Of a DNA stretch of 5,680 nt, positions 1-5,569 are shown in pieces. The translations under genes were made by a program, and so were the position numbers. Position 1 is the stretch's first letter. Each line of letters begins with the position of its first letter. The DNA lies in NCBI GenBank assembly GCA_038231495.1, contig JBBRLG010000486.1, forward strand, positions 1-5,680, in the 5' to 3' direction. Source of the DNA: JBBRLG01 sp038231495 (lineage in GTDB: Bacteria > Planctomycetota > Planctomycetia > Gemmatales > Gemmataceae). The notes beneath the pieces were generated by a model, which saw only the letters and a list, made by a program, of their open reading frames with translations, was not told the DNA's origin and ran no database searches.

Positions 1-56
1 CGAGGCGTAAGCCCGACGTGGGATGCCGTAACGCCCCACGTCGGGCTTACGCCTCG
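1..56. repeat. Perfect 22-bp-arm inverted repeat (stem-loop) past the 3' end of the VCBS gene
   Basis: Positions 1-22 and 35-56 are exact reverse complements, separated by a 12-nt loop (23-34). The arms contain the core GCGTAAGCCCGACGTGGG. The hairpin begins about 37 nt past the stop codon of the minus-strand VCBS gene, so it could end that transcript. A T tract would lie outside the window, so a Rho-independent terminator cannot be confirmed. The perfect arms also fit a dispersed REP-like palindrome. The structure is directly visible; its role is inference. Confidence 0.85.
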
Positions 57-92
57 ACGCTCGCCACTGGGTCAGCGGCGATTATTCATCCT

Positions 93-1349
93 TCATCCTT
101 TTTTCTTCGCCCGCACCTGCTCGAACAAATAAGTACCCTTCTTGTTAGACGTGACCACGTCGAGCAGCTTGTCGCCGTTCATGTCGGCGACGACGAACTG
201 CGTGCCGATGCCGGAGTTGTCGTCGATGACGTGCGGCGTGAACGAGACGATGCCGTCCTTGTCCTTCTTCGCCTCGAACCAGTAAATGAACGCGCCCTTG
301 TCATAGCCCGGCTCGTGCTTGCCGTGCGAGTAGAAGCGCTTGCCGGTCACGAGGTCCTTCAGCCCGTCGCCGTTGATGTCCACGCAGTGCAGCGCGTGCG
401 TTTCCGAGACGAGGTCTTTGAAGAGGTCGTGCTTGACGAACTCCGGTGCGCCGTCTTTGCCGGGCTTGTTCTGATACCACCACATGCCGAATTGGTGGGC
501 GGACGTGCTAATCACGTCGGCCTTGCCGTCGCCGTCCATGTCGTAGGTAAACATGTCGGCACAGGCCGCGCCCAGGTTCGCGGTGTGGAATTTCCACGGC
601 GCATCGCCGACGACGGACGGTTGCTCCCACCAGCCGCCGGTGCAAATCACGTCGAGCTTGCCGTCGCCGTTGAGGTCGCCGACGCCCAGGCCGTGCGAAA
701 AGCGTTGTGTTCCCGGAATTGGTTTGCCAGGAGCGCCCGGCTCGCTGAGCGGGTGCATTTCCCAGAGTTGGGTCGGGTCCTTGCCGGGCGCGAACCACGC
801 CATTTGCCCTTCATTGGCGTCTTCCTTTTTGTCCTTCGGCTGGAAGCCCATGAGCAGGACGCGCTTGCCGTTGCCGAACAGGTCCACGTACTGCGGCGTC
901 TCGTTGCAGGCACTGTGCCAGATGACGTGCTTCTTCCAGTGGCCTTCCGCACCCTTGGGGTTTTCGAGCCAGTAGCAGGGCGTGCCGGGGAAGTCGATGA
1001 CGATCAGGTCCGGCCAGCCGTCGCCGTTGAGGTCCTCGGCCCAGCAGCAGAAGGTGTGGCTGTAACCGTTCTCGCCGTCGCCGTAGTTGCCGGGCTTCTG
1101 GATTTCGTGCATCTTCCAGTCGGGCGCTTCGTACCAAACCTCGCCGGTGAGGATGTCCATTTTGCCGTCCTTGTTCACGTCGGCGACGGCGACGCCCTCG
1201 GCACGGAAGGTCTTGTCGATGACGGTTTTCTTCCAGGTGATGCCGGTGTCGTCTTTCTCGGCCAATTTCGGCGGGTCGGCGGCGGGCAGCGCCACGGCCG
1301 CGACGAGGACGGAGAGGAACGAACCGAGCAAGGAGAGTCGAAGCCACAT
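93..1349 (-). CDS. Secreted VCBS/FG-GAP repeat protein, probable seven-bladed beta-propeller
   Basis: The 418-aa product starts with a hydrophobic signal peptide (about residues 1-24, with candidate cleavage sites after AVA or LPA), so it should be exported. The rest is an FG-GAP/VCBS beta-propeller. Calcium-loop motifs of the DxNxDGxxD type start at residues 57, 106, 225, 270, 324 and 389. A degenerate seventh (DLFGNG) is at 156, giving seven evenly spread blades. The loop at 389 has K in place of the usual G (DMNGDKLLD). W/Y-rich stretches such as GGWWEQ (238-243) and MWWYQN (289-294) lie between the loops. The ATG is preceded by GAGGA with a 6-nt spacer, which supports this start. The gene stands alone on its strand. 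Proteins of this type are abundant in planctomycetes, and their ligands are mostly unknown. No catalytic residues are recognisable, so it may be a binding or adhesion protein. Fold call strong; function unknown. Confidence 0.9.
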   Translation of the reverse strand: MWLRLSLLGSFLSVLVAAVALPAADPPKLAEKDDTGITWKKTVIDKTFRAEGVAVADVNKDGKMDILTGEVWYEAPDWKMHEIQKPGNYGDGENGYSHTFCCWAEDLNGDGWPDLIVIDFPGTPCYWLENPKGAEGHWKKHVIWHSACNETPQYVDLFGNGKRVLLMGFQPKDKKEDANEGQMAWFAPGKDPTQLWEMHPLSEPGAPGKPIPGTQRFSHGLGVGDLNGDGKLDVICTGGWWEQPSVVGDAPWKFHTANLGAACADMFTYDMDGDGKADVISTSAHQFGMWWYQNKPGKDGAPEFVKHDLFKDLVSETHALHCVDINGDGLKDLVTGKRFYSHGKHEPGYDKGAFIYWFEAKKDKDGIVSFTPHVIDDNSGIGTQFVVADMNGDKLLDVVTSNKKGTYLFEQVRAKKKG

Positions 1350-1355
1350 AAGCGA

Positions 1356-1360
1356 TCCTC
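1356..1360 (-). promoter_or_regulatory. Ribosome binding site of the VCBS gene
   Basis: GAGGA on the minus strand lies 6 nt before the ATG at 1349. It fixes the start of the secreted protein and agrees with the signal peptide beginning there. Confidence 0.6.
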
Positions 1361-1422
1361 GTAGGGGGCGAAAAGGAGGCGGGCCGCGCTCCGGCGCGGA
1401 TCGACGACTTCACACGCTACCG

Positions 1423-1451
1423 ATTATCCGGCGCGCGGCAGGTCGCTGCAA
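1423..1451 (-). promoter_or_regulatory. Candidate sigma70-type promoter of the VCBS gene
   Basis: Reading the minus strand, TTGCAG (1451-1446) is followed after exactly 17 nt by GATAAT (1428-1423). This resembles a -35/-10 pair; the -10 is good and the -35 matches only partly. Transcription would start near 1416, leaving a leader of about 65 nt before the ATG. It lies outside the MITE-like element at 1505-1648. Motif match only. Confidence 0.4.
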
Positions 1452-1496
1452 TGGTGGAGACGCGAATTTAGGCGTTTTATCAGATTTTTTCGCGAT

Positions 1497-1504
1497 GGTT
1501 TAAC
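1497..1504. repeat. Left copy of the imperfect 8-bp target duplication
   Basis: GGTTTAAC directly abuts the left end of the MITE-like element. The right counterpart is GGTTTATA at 1649-1656; the first six bases are identical. The length fits IS66-family target duplications. The two mismatches could be later mutations. Confidence 0.5.
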
Positions 1505-1648
1505 GTAACCGTTCACCGGGTGGAAACACTTGAAAACAAGGCAAATTTTGGGCGATTCGAGCATTCGAGGGTGATTTTGGACCGATTTCCGGCCCTTGGA
1601 GCACCAAAACCGCTTGAAAAACAGTGATTTAACCCGGTGAACGGTTAC
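1505..1648. mobile_element. MITE-like element with IS66-type ends
   Basis: A 144-bp segment is bounded by exact terminal inverted repeats of GTAACCGTTCACCGGGT (1505-1521 and, inverted, 1632-1648). Similarity continues imperfectly inward for about 10 bp (CACT is shared). The outer flanks are GGTTTAAC (1497-1504) and GGTTTATA (1649-1656), an imperfect 8-bp direct repeat matching at 6 of 8 positions. The IS66 family is known for ends starting GTAA and for 8-bp target duplications. The inside codes for nothing. The best reading is a non-autonomous derivative moved in trans by an IS66-family transposase. The inverted repeats are certain; the family assignment is inference. Confidence 0.7.
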
Positions 1649-1755
1649 GGTTTATACTTCACGCGGTTATGATTGGCTCATCTTCAAAGGTCTGGAAGTT
1701 GAGCGTTAACAACGTATCTACCTTGGGTTTATGTATTGTGTGGAGGTCGCTCAGG
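1649..1755. other. Unassigned spacer between the MITE-like element and the insertion sequence
   Basis: About 107 bp, visibly more AT-rich than the neighbouring genes. It contains only a 33-codon ATG frame (1669-1770) that runs into the inverted repeat of the insertion sequence, has no clear ribosome binding site and resembles nothing I know. It may be what remains of the DNA interrupted by the neighbouring insertion. I could not match it to the transposase remnant on the other side. Confidence 0.4.
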
Positions 1756-1767
1756 CGGGACTTTCTC
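1756..1767. repeat. Left terminal inverted repeat of the insertion sequence
   Basis: CGGGACTTTCTC, exact reverse complement of 3431-3442. Pairing stops on both sides of the 12 bp, which places the element edge at or next to 1756. Confidence 0.75.
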
Positions 1768-1863
1768 TGATGTCGCCTTTTCTTGCGTTGGGAGTGGACA
1801 GTTGAGGGGTGCGCAGCTGCAATGACGGGAATACTACCCCCCGTCCTCCACAGCCACGCACCC

Positions 1864-3432
1864 ATGAACACACTAACGCCGCAGCTCCGCATTGCCCACA
1901 CCGCCGCCGTCCTGAACGGGCCCTACGGCACGGTCACGCGACAAGCCGCCCGCTCCCAAACCTCGCGGCAGGCGCGGTACCGCGACGCCCGCCACGTCCT
2001 ACAGGCCGTCGATGGCAGCGCCGCTCAGCGCCGCTACGACGCCCTCCAGGATGAATGCGACCGCCGCCGCGCCGAACGCGCTGAACTCCAGCGTCAACTC
2101 CAGCAGGCGGTGGTCTTCGAGCGCGATCTCCTGGCCCGCTTTGCAACCACCGCCCAAGCCGAAGGCGTCAGCCTGCCCGTCGCTCGGCGCTTGCTCCCGT
2201 CCGTACTCGGTGCGCGGACTCCCAGCGTCGCACAGTTGGGACGCCGGACGCACGCGGCCGCCCAGCACGCCGCCGCCTTGCTGGCGGTCCTCGACGAAGG
2301 GGCGCGGCCGCGGGCCGAGCAAGTCGCCGCCGACGAAATCTTCTTTGGTCGGCGACCTTGTCTGCTGGTGGTGGAGCAGCACAGTCTGTGCTGGCTGACG
2401 GGCCGCTTGGCCGACAACCGCGACGGCGACACCTGGGCCGCAGCGTTCCGCCCCTTGCCGAACCTGGAACAGGTAACCCGCGCTGCCGGCACGGGCCTGG
2501 CCAAGGGCGTGGCCCTGGTGAACCAGGAACGTCAGGAGCAGGGCCAGGCTCCTCTCGCCGATCAGGAGGACCCTTTCCACACGCTGCGCGAGGGCCGCCG
2601 GGCCTTGCGGCACCTGCAACAGCGGGTCTGCCGCCCGATCGACGAAGCGGCGGCGGCCCAGCGTCGCGAACAGCGCAAGGCCCGGCGGACAGGCAGCCGG
2701 CAAGGGACGGCGACGGTTACGGCGCAGGCGGAGCGCCGCGCCCAGGCCGCCGGGGACACCGGGGTTGCGGCGGAACACGCCTGGGCGTCGGTGGCCGACG
2801 CCTTGCGGTTGTTCACGCCAACGGGAGAGTTGAACAGCCGAGCCCGGGCCGAGGGACTCATCGCGGCGGCGTTGCCGACGTTGGCCGGTCCGGAGTGGGC
2901 CAAGACGCGCCGCGCGTTGGCGCGGCCGCAGTTGCTGACGTTTCTGGATCGAACCCAGGAGCGTCTGGCCGCCCTGCCCGTGACGCCGGCACTGCGCGAC
3001 GCGGCGGTGCAGGCCGAGGGACTGCGGCAGCGTCCGCACGGGTTGCAGGGCGCCGGCCCGTCGGCGGCGGCGTTACGGGGCGTGCTGCTGGTGACGAGCG
3101 TGGTGTTGGGGCTGTCGGCGGCCGCGGGGGTGGCGGCGGGGGCGGGGGTGCGTGGCGTGCTGCGTCAGGCTTGGCGCGCCAGCAGCCTGGTGGAAGGCTT
3201 GAACAGCGTGGCACGGATGCAGCAGGCGCGGCATCGGCGGTTGACGCCGGGACTGCTGTCGTTGAAGCGGCTGTATTGGAACTGCCGGGAGTTCCGTACC
3301 GGCCGGCGTCGCCAGCAGACACCGTATGGTCTGCTGGGGGTGTCGCTGCCCACAAACGATTGGTGGGAGTTGCTCCGGCTCACGCCGGAGCAACTCCGTC
3401 AACAACTGTCCGCGCAAGGGGTAGCGGCGTGA
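1864..3432 (+). CDS. DDE-type transposase, possibly catalytically impaired
   Basis: From the ATG at 1864 the product has 522 aa. The frame stays open upstream to a TTG at 1783, but this ATG begins just before an N-terminal helix-turn-helix-like stretch (PYGTVTRQAARSQTSRQARY), so I prefer it; neither start has a clear ribosome binding site. Counting from the ATG, a coiled-coil-like Arg/Glu/Gln segment covers about 55-95. The first acidic site is ADEIFFGRRPCLLVVEQ (about 156-172), then DPFHTLREG (about 236-244). The C-terminal block is RASSLVEGLNSVARMQQARH, with the expected catalytic Glu at about 444, followed by LKRLYWNCREFRTG and TPYGLLGV. That block is characteristic of transposases I have seen in planctomycetes. 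Where a second catalytic Asp would be expected the protein reads RAAGTGLAKG; codon 2482-2484 is GCT (Ala), one base from GAT (Asp). The frame is otherwise intact and lies inside the inverted repeats. Transposase call firm; family name and loss of activity are inference. Confidence 0.8.
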   Translation: MNTLTPQLRIAHTAAVLNGPYGTVTRQAARSQTSRQARYRDARHVLQAVDGSAAQRRYDALQDECDRRRAERAELQRQLQQAVVFERDLLARFATTAQAEGVSLPVARRLLPSVLGARTPSVAQLGRRTHAAAQHAAALLAVLDEGARPRAEQVAADEIFFGRRPCLLVVEQHSLCWLTGRLADNRDGDTWAAAFRPLPNLEQVTRAAGTGLAKGVALVNQERQEQGQAPLADQEDPFHTLREGRRALRHLQQRVCRPIDEAAAAQRREQRKARRTGSRQGTATVTAQAERRAQAAGDTGVAAEHAWASVADALRLFTPTGELNSRARAEGLIAAALPTLAGPEWAKTRRALARPQLLTFLDRTQERLAALPVTPALRDAAVQAEGLRQRPHGLQGAGPSAAALRGVLLVTSVVLGLSAAAGVAAGAGVRGVLRQAWRASSLVEGLNSVARMQQARHRRLTPGLLSLKRLYWNCREFRTGRRRQQTPYGLLGVSLPTNDWWELLRLTPEQLRQQLSAQGVAA

Positions 3433-3442
3433 GAAAGTCCCG
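3431..3442. repeat. Right terminal inverted repeat of the insertion sequence
   Basis: GAGAAAGTCCCG, exact reverse complement of 1756-1767. The last two bases of the transposase TGA stop codon form its first two bases. Confidence 0.75.
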
Positions 3443-3751
3443 AAAAAACTGCAGAAGTTGCGAAGGCGAGTTCGGCGGTTCACCCGGTTGGGCACGACCT
3501 TGAACAAGTTGAAGAGTCCGACGCTGGAAAAGGCGCTGGTGTTTCTGGATGACAAGTTGCTGGGTGCGACGAGTAACGCGGTGGAACGGGCGAACCGGCG
3601 CTTCCGCAAGGCGCAGAAGAGTATCTACAGCGTCAGGACGAAGAGCCACTTGGAGGAGCGCCTGGCCCTGGACATGCAGCGGGAACAGCGCGGCCCCGAA
3701 CGCCAGAAGACCGAGGAAACGCTCCATCGAGATCGCTCCAAGCCCGATTGA
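3443..3751 (+). pseudogene. C-terminal remnant of a second, unrelated DDE transposase
   Basis: An open frame of 102 codons reads from the right edge of the insertion sequence to a TGA at 3749-3751. It contains LEKALVFLDDKLLGATSNAV, then ERANRRFRKAQKSIYSVRT and ERLALDMQRE. The SNAVER..RRFRK.QK block with its Glu matches the C-terminal catalytic region of planctomycete-type transposases that end in R-x-ALDM. The catalytic Asp residues and N-terminal domain are missing. A TTG at 3458 could serve as a start, but nothing suggests translation. The frame is open across the junction, as expected if the gene was cut by the insertion or by an adjacent deletion. The missing 5' part is not recognisable left of the insertion sequence. 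The remnant differs from the neighbouring transposase and is not a second copy of it. Confidence 0.7.
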
Positions 3752-3784
3752 CTGCACAAAACGTGCTACAGTCTCCTTTTCTTT
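3750..3784 (+). terminator. Possible terminator after the transposase remnant
   Basis: GACTGCAC (3750-3757) pairs with GTG-CTA-CAGTC (3763-3773), giving an eight-pair stem with a 3-nt bulge and an AAAAC loop. It is followed by the T-rich run TCCTTTTCTTT. It overlaps the remnant's stop codon. The bulge and interrupted T tract make it only a moderate candidate. Confidence 0.35.
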
Positions 3785-3804
3785 GACCCTTTTCTTTGAC
3801 CCTT
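3775..3804. repeat. Tandem repeat of a 13-bp unit, about 2.3 copies
   Basis: TTTTCTTTGACCC occurs at 3777-3789 and again, exactly, at 3790-3802, with CC before and TT after continuing the period. On the minus strand it reads AAAGGGTCA repeatedly. This resembles the AAAAGGGGTCA motif at 5525-5535 that marks the probable RAYT unit, so it may be a relic end of a similar element. The repeat is certain; the origin is speculative. Confidence 0.75.
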
Positions 3805-3858
3805 AGCAGCCGGCAACGGCGGTAGGGCGCGCTGGTCTAACGGGTGATTAAAGCAACC

Positions 3859-3894
3859 GGCGCCGGCACTTTATCCCAGGCGCTGGCGCTTTAT
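3859..3894. repeat. Two near-identical 16-bp direct repeats, 20-bp period
   Basis: GGCGCCGGCACTTTAT (3859-3874) and GGCGCTGGCGCTTTAT (3879-3894) match at 14 of 16 positions. The first overlaps the perfect palindrome CCGGCGCCGG (3857-3866). They lie about 140 bp upstream of the CcmH-like gene. They could be an operator-like pair spaced two helical turns apart or a mobile-element relic; nothing decides between these. Confidence 0.6.
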
Positions 3895-4020
3895 TGCCGG
3901 TGCATTGGAACTTCGGCTTCGAGACCTGTCCAACGCAAAACCGGCAAAGCGGTTGCAGCGGGCCGTGCCTGTCGGTAGAGTCAATCTCGTCACTGCAAAC
4001 CGGCTCCTGCCTTCCATCGC

Positions 4021-4025
4021 AGAGG
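4021..4025 (+). promoter_or_regulatory. Ribosome binding site deciding the start of the CcmH-like gene
   Basis: AGAGG lies 9 nt before the ATG at 4035. With the signal peptide that begins at this ATG, it favours this start over upstream in-frame codons. Confidence 0.45.
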
Positions 4026-4034
4026 TTTCCGCTC

Positions 4035-5210
4035 ATGGCTTTGAACTCTTTCACGACCTCTTTTGTGCTAATTATCGGCGTGGTCGCTGTCCCCGCACGC
4101 GCCGCCGAGCCGGACGCCAAACCCGACGCCGCCAAGGAAGTGGCCGGCACCGCCGAGTTCCTGCGCTCGGTGCCGAAACACTTCGCCACGCTCCAGGCCG
4201 TGGACCGCGACCGCTCTCAGGTCACGCTGCTCATCGAGGGCGAAACCCTGCCGAAAGTGTGGCCGTTGACGCCGGACGCCGAGGTCAAGCTCTGCGGCTG
4301 GTGGGCGCGGCTCGACCAGTTCACGATCGGCGACCGCGTGTGGGTCTGGTTCCAGACCGATCGGAAAAAGCAGGCGGTTGCGGTGGCCCTGCTCGCCGAC
4401 GAGTTGACCGAACAGGACATGCACGGACCCGGCGTCACGCTCGTCGCCCGCGACGGGGAGTCGATCGCTCTCAAACCTGTCACGGGCGCGAACCGCACCC
4501 TCAAGACGAAAGGCGCCAAGGAACTGGCCGCCGACAAGCCGGTATACGTCCAGAGCCACGGCGACACGGCCCGGCTGGTCCTCGACGCGGCAGCCTTTGT
4601 CACGCAGCGCGACGAACAGAAGGCGTCTCTGCGCAAGCGCTGGCTCGACGAGGGTCTGCCGGGGTCGGTATCGTTCCTGCACCGGTTCAGTGGCGAGATG
4701 GAACTGATGCTCGACCACGAGGCGATGCGCTGGGGCCGGTCGCTGAAGCCCGGCGACAAGGTGACGCTGGCGACGGACACGCCGATCGTCGCCGTCGTGA
4801 AGGACGTGCGCCCCTGGCGCGAGCGGACGCAACTCCGCCTCGTCGTCGCCGGGGCCGATCAGACCGACCTGAGCGCGGGTCAGCGCGTGAAGCTCAAAAT
4901 GCCTGCCCCACCCGCCGAGGTCGAGAAGTCGCCGTTGCCGCCCGACCTCGACCGGCCGCACGGCAACAAGGCGGAGCGCGTGGAATGGTTCCTGGCCAGC
5001 ATCTATTGCACGTGCAAGATCAAGGGCGACGGCTGCACGGGTCACTTTTACACGCTGGCCAGTTGCAACCCCAACAGCTGCGGTATGCCCAACCATGTGC
5101 GCGAAGTCATCGCCAAGGAGATCGACAAGGGGCTGACCGACCGGCAGATTCTCGAACAACTCTGCAAGGAACGCGGCGACGACTTGCTGCGCCCGCACCT
5201 GTTGCCGTGA
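4035..5210 (+). CDS. Exported protein with C-terminal CcmH/NrfF-like Cys-rich domain
   Basis: The 391-aa product has a signal peptide (about residues 1-23, hydrophobic SFVLIIGVVAVP, then ARA-AEP with an AxA cleavage site). About 40-290 look like beta-rich modules of the OB/DUF5666 kind; phrases of the type FTIGDRVWVWF (97-106), LKPGDKVTL (237-245) and LSAGQRVKLKM (279-289) recur. Residues about 312-391 resemble the CcmH/CycL/NrfF domain of cytochrome c maturation. Cysteines sit in IYCTCKIKGDGC (325, 327, 334), where CcmH has LRCxxC. A helical segment follows (VREVIAKEIDKGLTDRQILE), then KERGDDLLRPHLLP, much like the CcmH ending YGDxxLxRPP. An extra loop carries SCNPNSCGMP (Cys 344, 349), absent from classic CcmH. 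No C-terminal membrane anchor is present, unlike CcmH. CcmH reduces or holds apocytochrome c cysteines in the periplasm; a thiol-redox or metal-binding role here is inference. No other cytochrome-maturation gene is in view. Cys 87 and 377 lie outside the cluster. Confidence 0.75.
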   Translation: MALNSFTTSFVLIIGVVAVPARAAEPDAKPDAAKEVAGTAEFLRSVPKHFATLQAVDRDRSQVTLLIEGETLPKVWPLTPDAEVKLCGWWARLDQFTIGDRVWVWFQTDRKKQAVAVALLADELTEQDMHGPGVTLVARDGESIALKPVTGANRTLKTKGAKELAADKPVYVQSHGDTARLVLDAAAFVTQRDEQKASLRKRWLDEGLPGSVSFLHRFSGEMELMLDHEAMRWGRSLKPGDKVTLATDTPIVAVVKDVRPWRERTQLRLVVAGADQTDLSAGQRVKLKMPAPPAEVEKSPLPPDLDRPHGNKAERVEWFLASIYCTCKIKGDGCTGHFYTLASCNPNSCGMPNHVREVIAKEIDKGLTDRQILEQLCKERGDDLLRPHLLP

Positions 5211-5407
5211 GCAGCGGGTGCTGGTGAAGCATTGACCGACCCCGGCGACGGGTTGACCAATCGCCGTCCGCACCGGCGCGCCCACGAAGCAAAACCCTCT
5301 CGTTTTCAAGCACCAGTTCTGATCGCGCACCCCGGCACGGCGGCTGCTTTGTCCGTCCGGTTCGTCCCGATTCTCTTTTCTGCTGACCTGCAACGAAAGG
5401 TTCGCCG
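5211..5407. other. Intergenic region between the CcmH-like gene and the prepilin gene
   Basis: About 200 bp without a convincing gene. A weak 6-bp stem (CGGCGA 5243-5248 with TCGCCG 5261-5266, 12-nt loop) has no T tract, so it is a poor terminator. No clear promoter could be assigned to the prepilin gene. Confidence 0.4.
5396..5400 (+). promoter_or_regulatory. Ribosome binding site of the truncated prepilin gene
   Basis: AAAGG lies 7 nt before the ATG at 5408. The signal suggests the gene was translated before it was interrupted. Confidence 0.5.
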
Positions 5408-5545
5408 ATGCCGCGTCTACGCCGAGGTTTTACCCTCATCGAACTGTTGGTTGTCATCGCCATCATCGCCATTCTGATCGCGCTGTTGTTGCCGGCGGTT
5501 CAGAAGATTCGAGAATCGAGACGGAAAAGGGGTCAGGTTCAATAG
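5408..5545 (+). pseudogene. DUF1559-type prepilin gene, truncated after its N-terminal helix
   Basis: Only 45 codons remain. MPRLRR is followed by the type IV prepilin motif GFTLIELLVVIAIIAILIA (residues 7-25) and LLLPAVQKIRE (26-36). Prepilin peptidase cuts after the Gly, and Glu at position +5 of the mature protein is present. This N-terminus is typical of the large planctomycete DUF1559 family, whose members normally run to about 300 aa and continue after QKIRE with an Ala/Arg-rich helix leading to a C-x-NNLKQ motif. Here it instead reads SRRKRGQVQ and hits TAG at 5543-5545. The change falls at the GGAAAAGGGGTCAGGTTC motif (5523-5540), so an inserted element seems to have replaced the rest and supplied the stop codon. 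The C-terminal part could lie beyond the window. The residual peptide would be a lone membrane helix. Confidence 0.8.
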
Positions 5546-5569
5546 TGTTCGGCACGAGATTTGCGCCAT

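Larger units (their letters stand above)
1756..3442 (+). mobile_element. Complete-looking insertion sequence, about 1.69 kb, one transposase gene
   Basis: Terminal inverted repeats of 12 bp, CGGGACTTTCTC at 1756-1767 and GAGAAAGTCCCG at 3431-3442, bracket a single long transposase frame. The right repeat overlaps the transposase stop codon (3430-3432), a compact layout typical of insertion sequences. I see no target duplication: the left flank ends GCTCAGG and the right flank starts AAAAAAC. Either the element makes none, or a rearrangement replaced one flank. Within 20 bp of the right end the sequence becomes a different, truncated transposase. The family is not identified with certainty. 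Confidence 0.75.
3805..4034. other. Non-coding region upstream of the CcmH-like gene
   Basis: Apart from the two 16-bp direct repeats I see no convincing gene or promoter here. The frame of the downstream gene stays open back to a TTG at 3894. However, the peptide it would add (47 residues, Cys- and Ser-rich) would bury the signal peptide, so I treat it as leader DNA. Confidence 0.5.

Noticed and set aside
18..1364. Long plus-strand frame (448 codons) opposite the VCBS gene
   Set aside because: It is the antisense shadow of the repeated Asp/Gly codons of the VCBS gene. It has no ribosome binding site, no domain, a biased Val/Leu/Arg composition, and starts inside the palindrome.
1659..1901. 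Minus-strand 80-codon frame spanning the left end of the insertion sequence
   Set aside because: It crosses the inverted repeat boundary, has no ribosome binding site and resembles no protein I know.
1999..3039. Minus-strand frame of 346 codons opposite the transposase
   Set aside because: Gly/Arg/Gln-rich low-information product from a GC-rich complement; the plus strand carries recognisable transposase motifs and matching inverted repeats.
2358..3503. Plus-strand frame of 381 codons overlapping the transposase in another frame
   Set aside because: Gly/Ala/Arg-rich product without motifs, and it runs across the end of the insertion sequence; no sign of programmed frameshifting.
3894..4034. 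N-terminal extension of the CcmH-like protein from a TTG at 3894
   Set aside because: It would place 47 unrelated residues before a clear signal peptide, and the ATG at 4035 has its own AGAGG.
3905..5227. Plus-strand frame of 440 codons overlapping the CcmH-like gene
   Set aside because: Arg-rich out-of-frame shadow. The other frame has the signal peptide, ribosome binding site and conserved cysteines.
4068..5393. Minus-strand frame of 441 codons opposite the CcmH-like gene
   Set aside because: Antisense shadow with Val/Leu/Arg-rich composition, no domain and no start signal.
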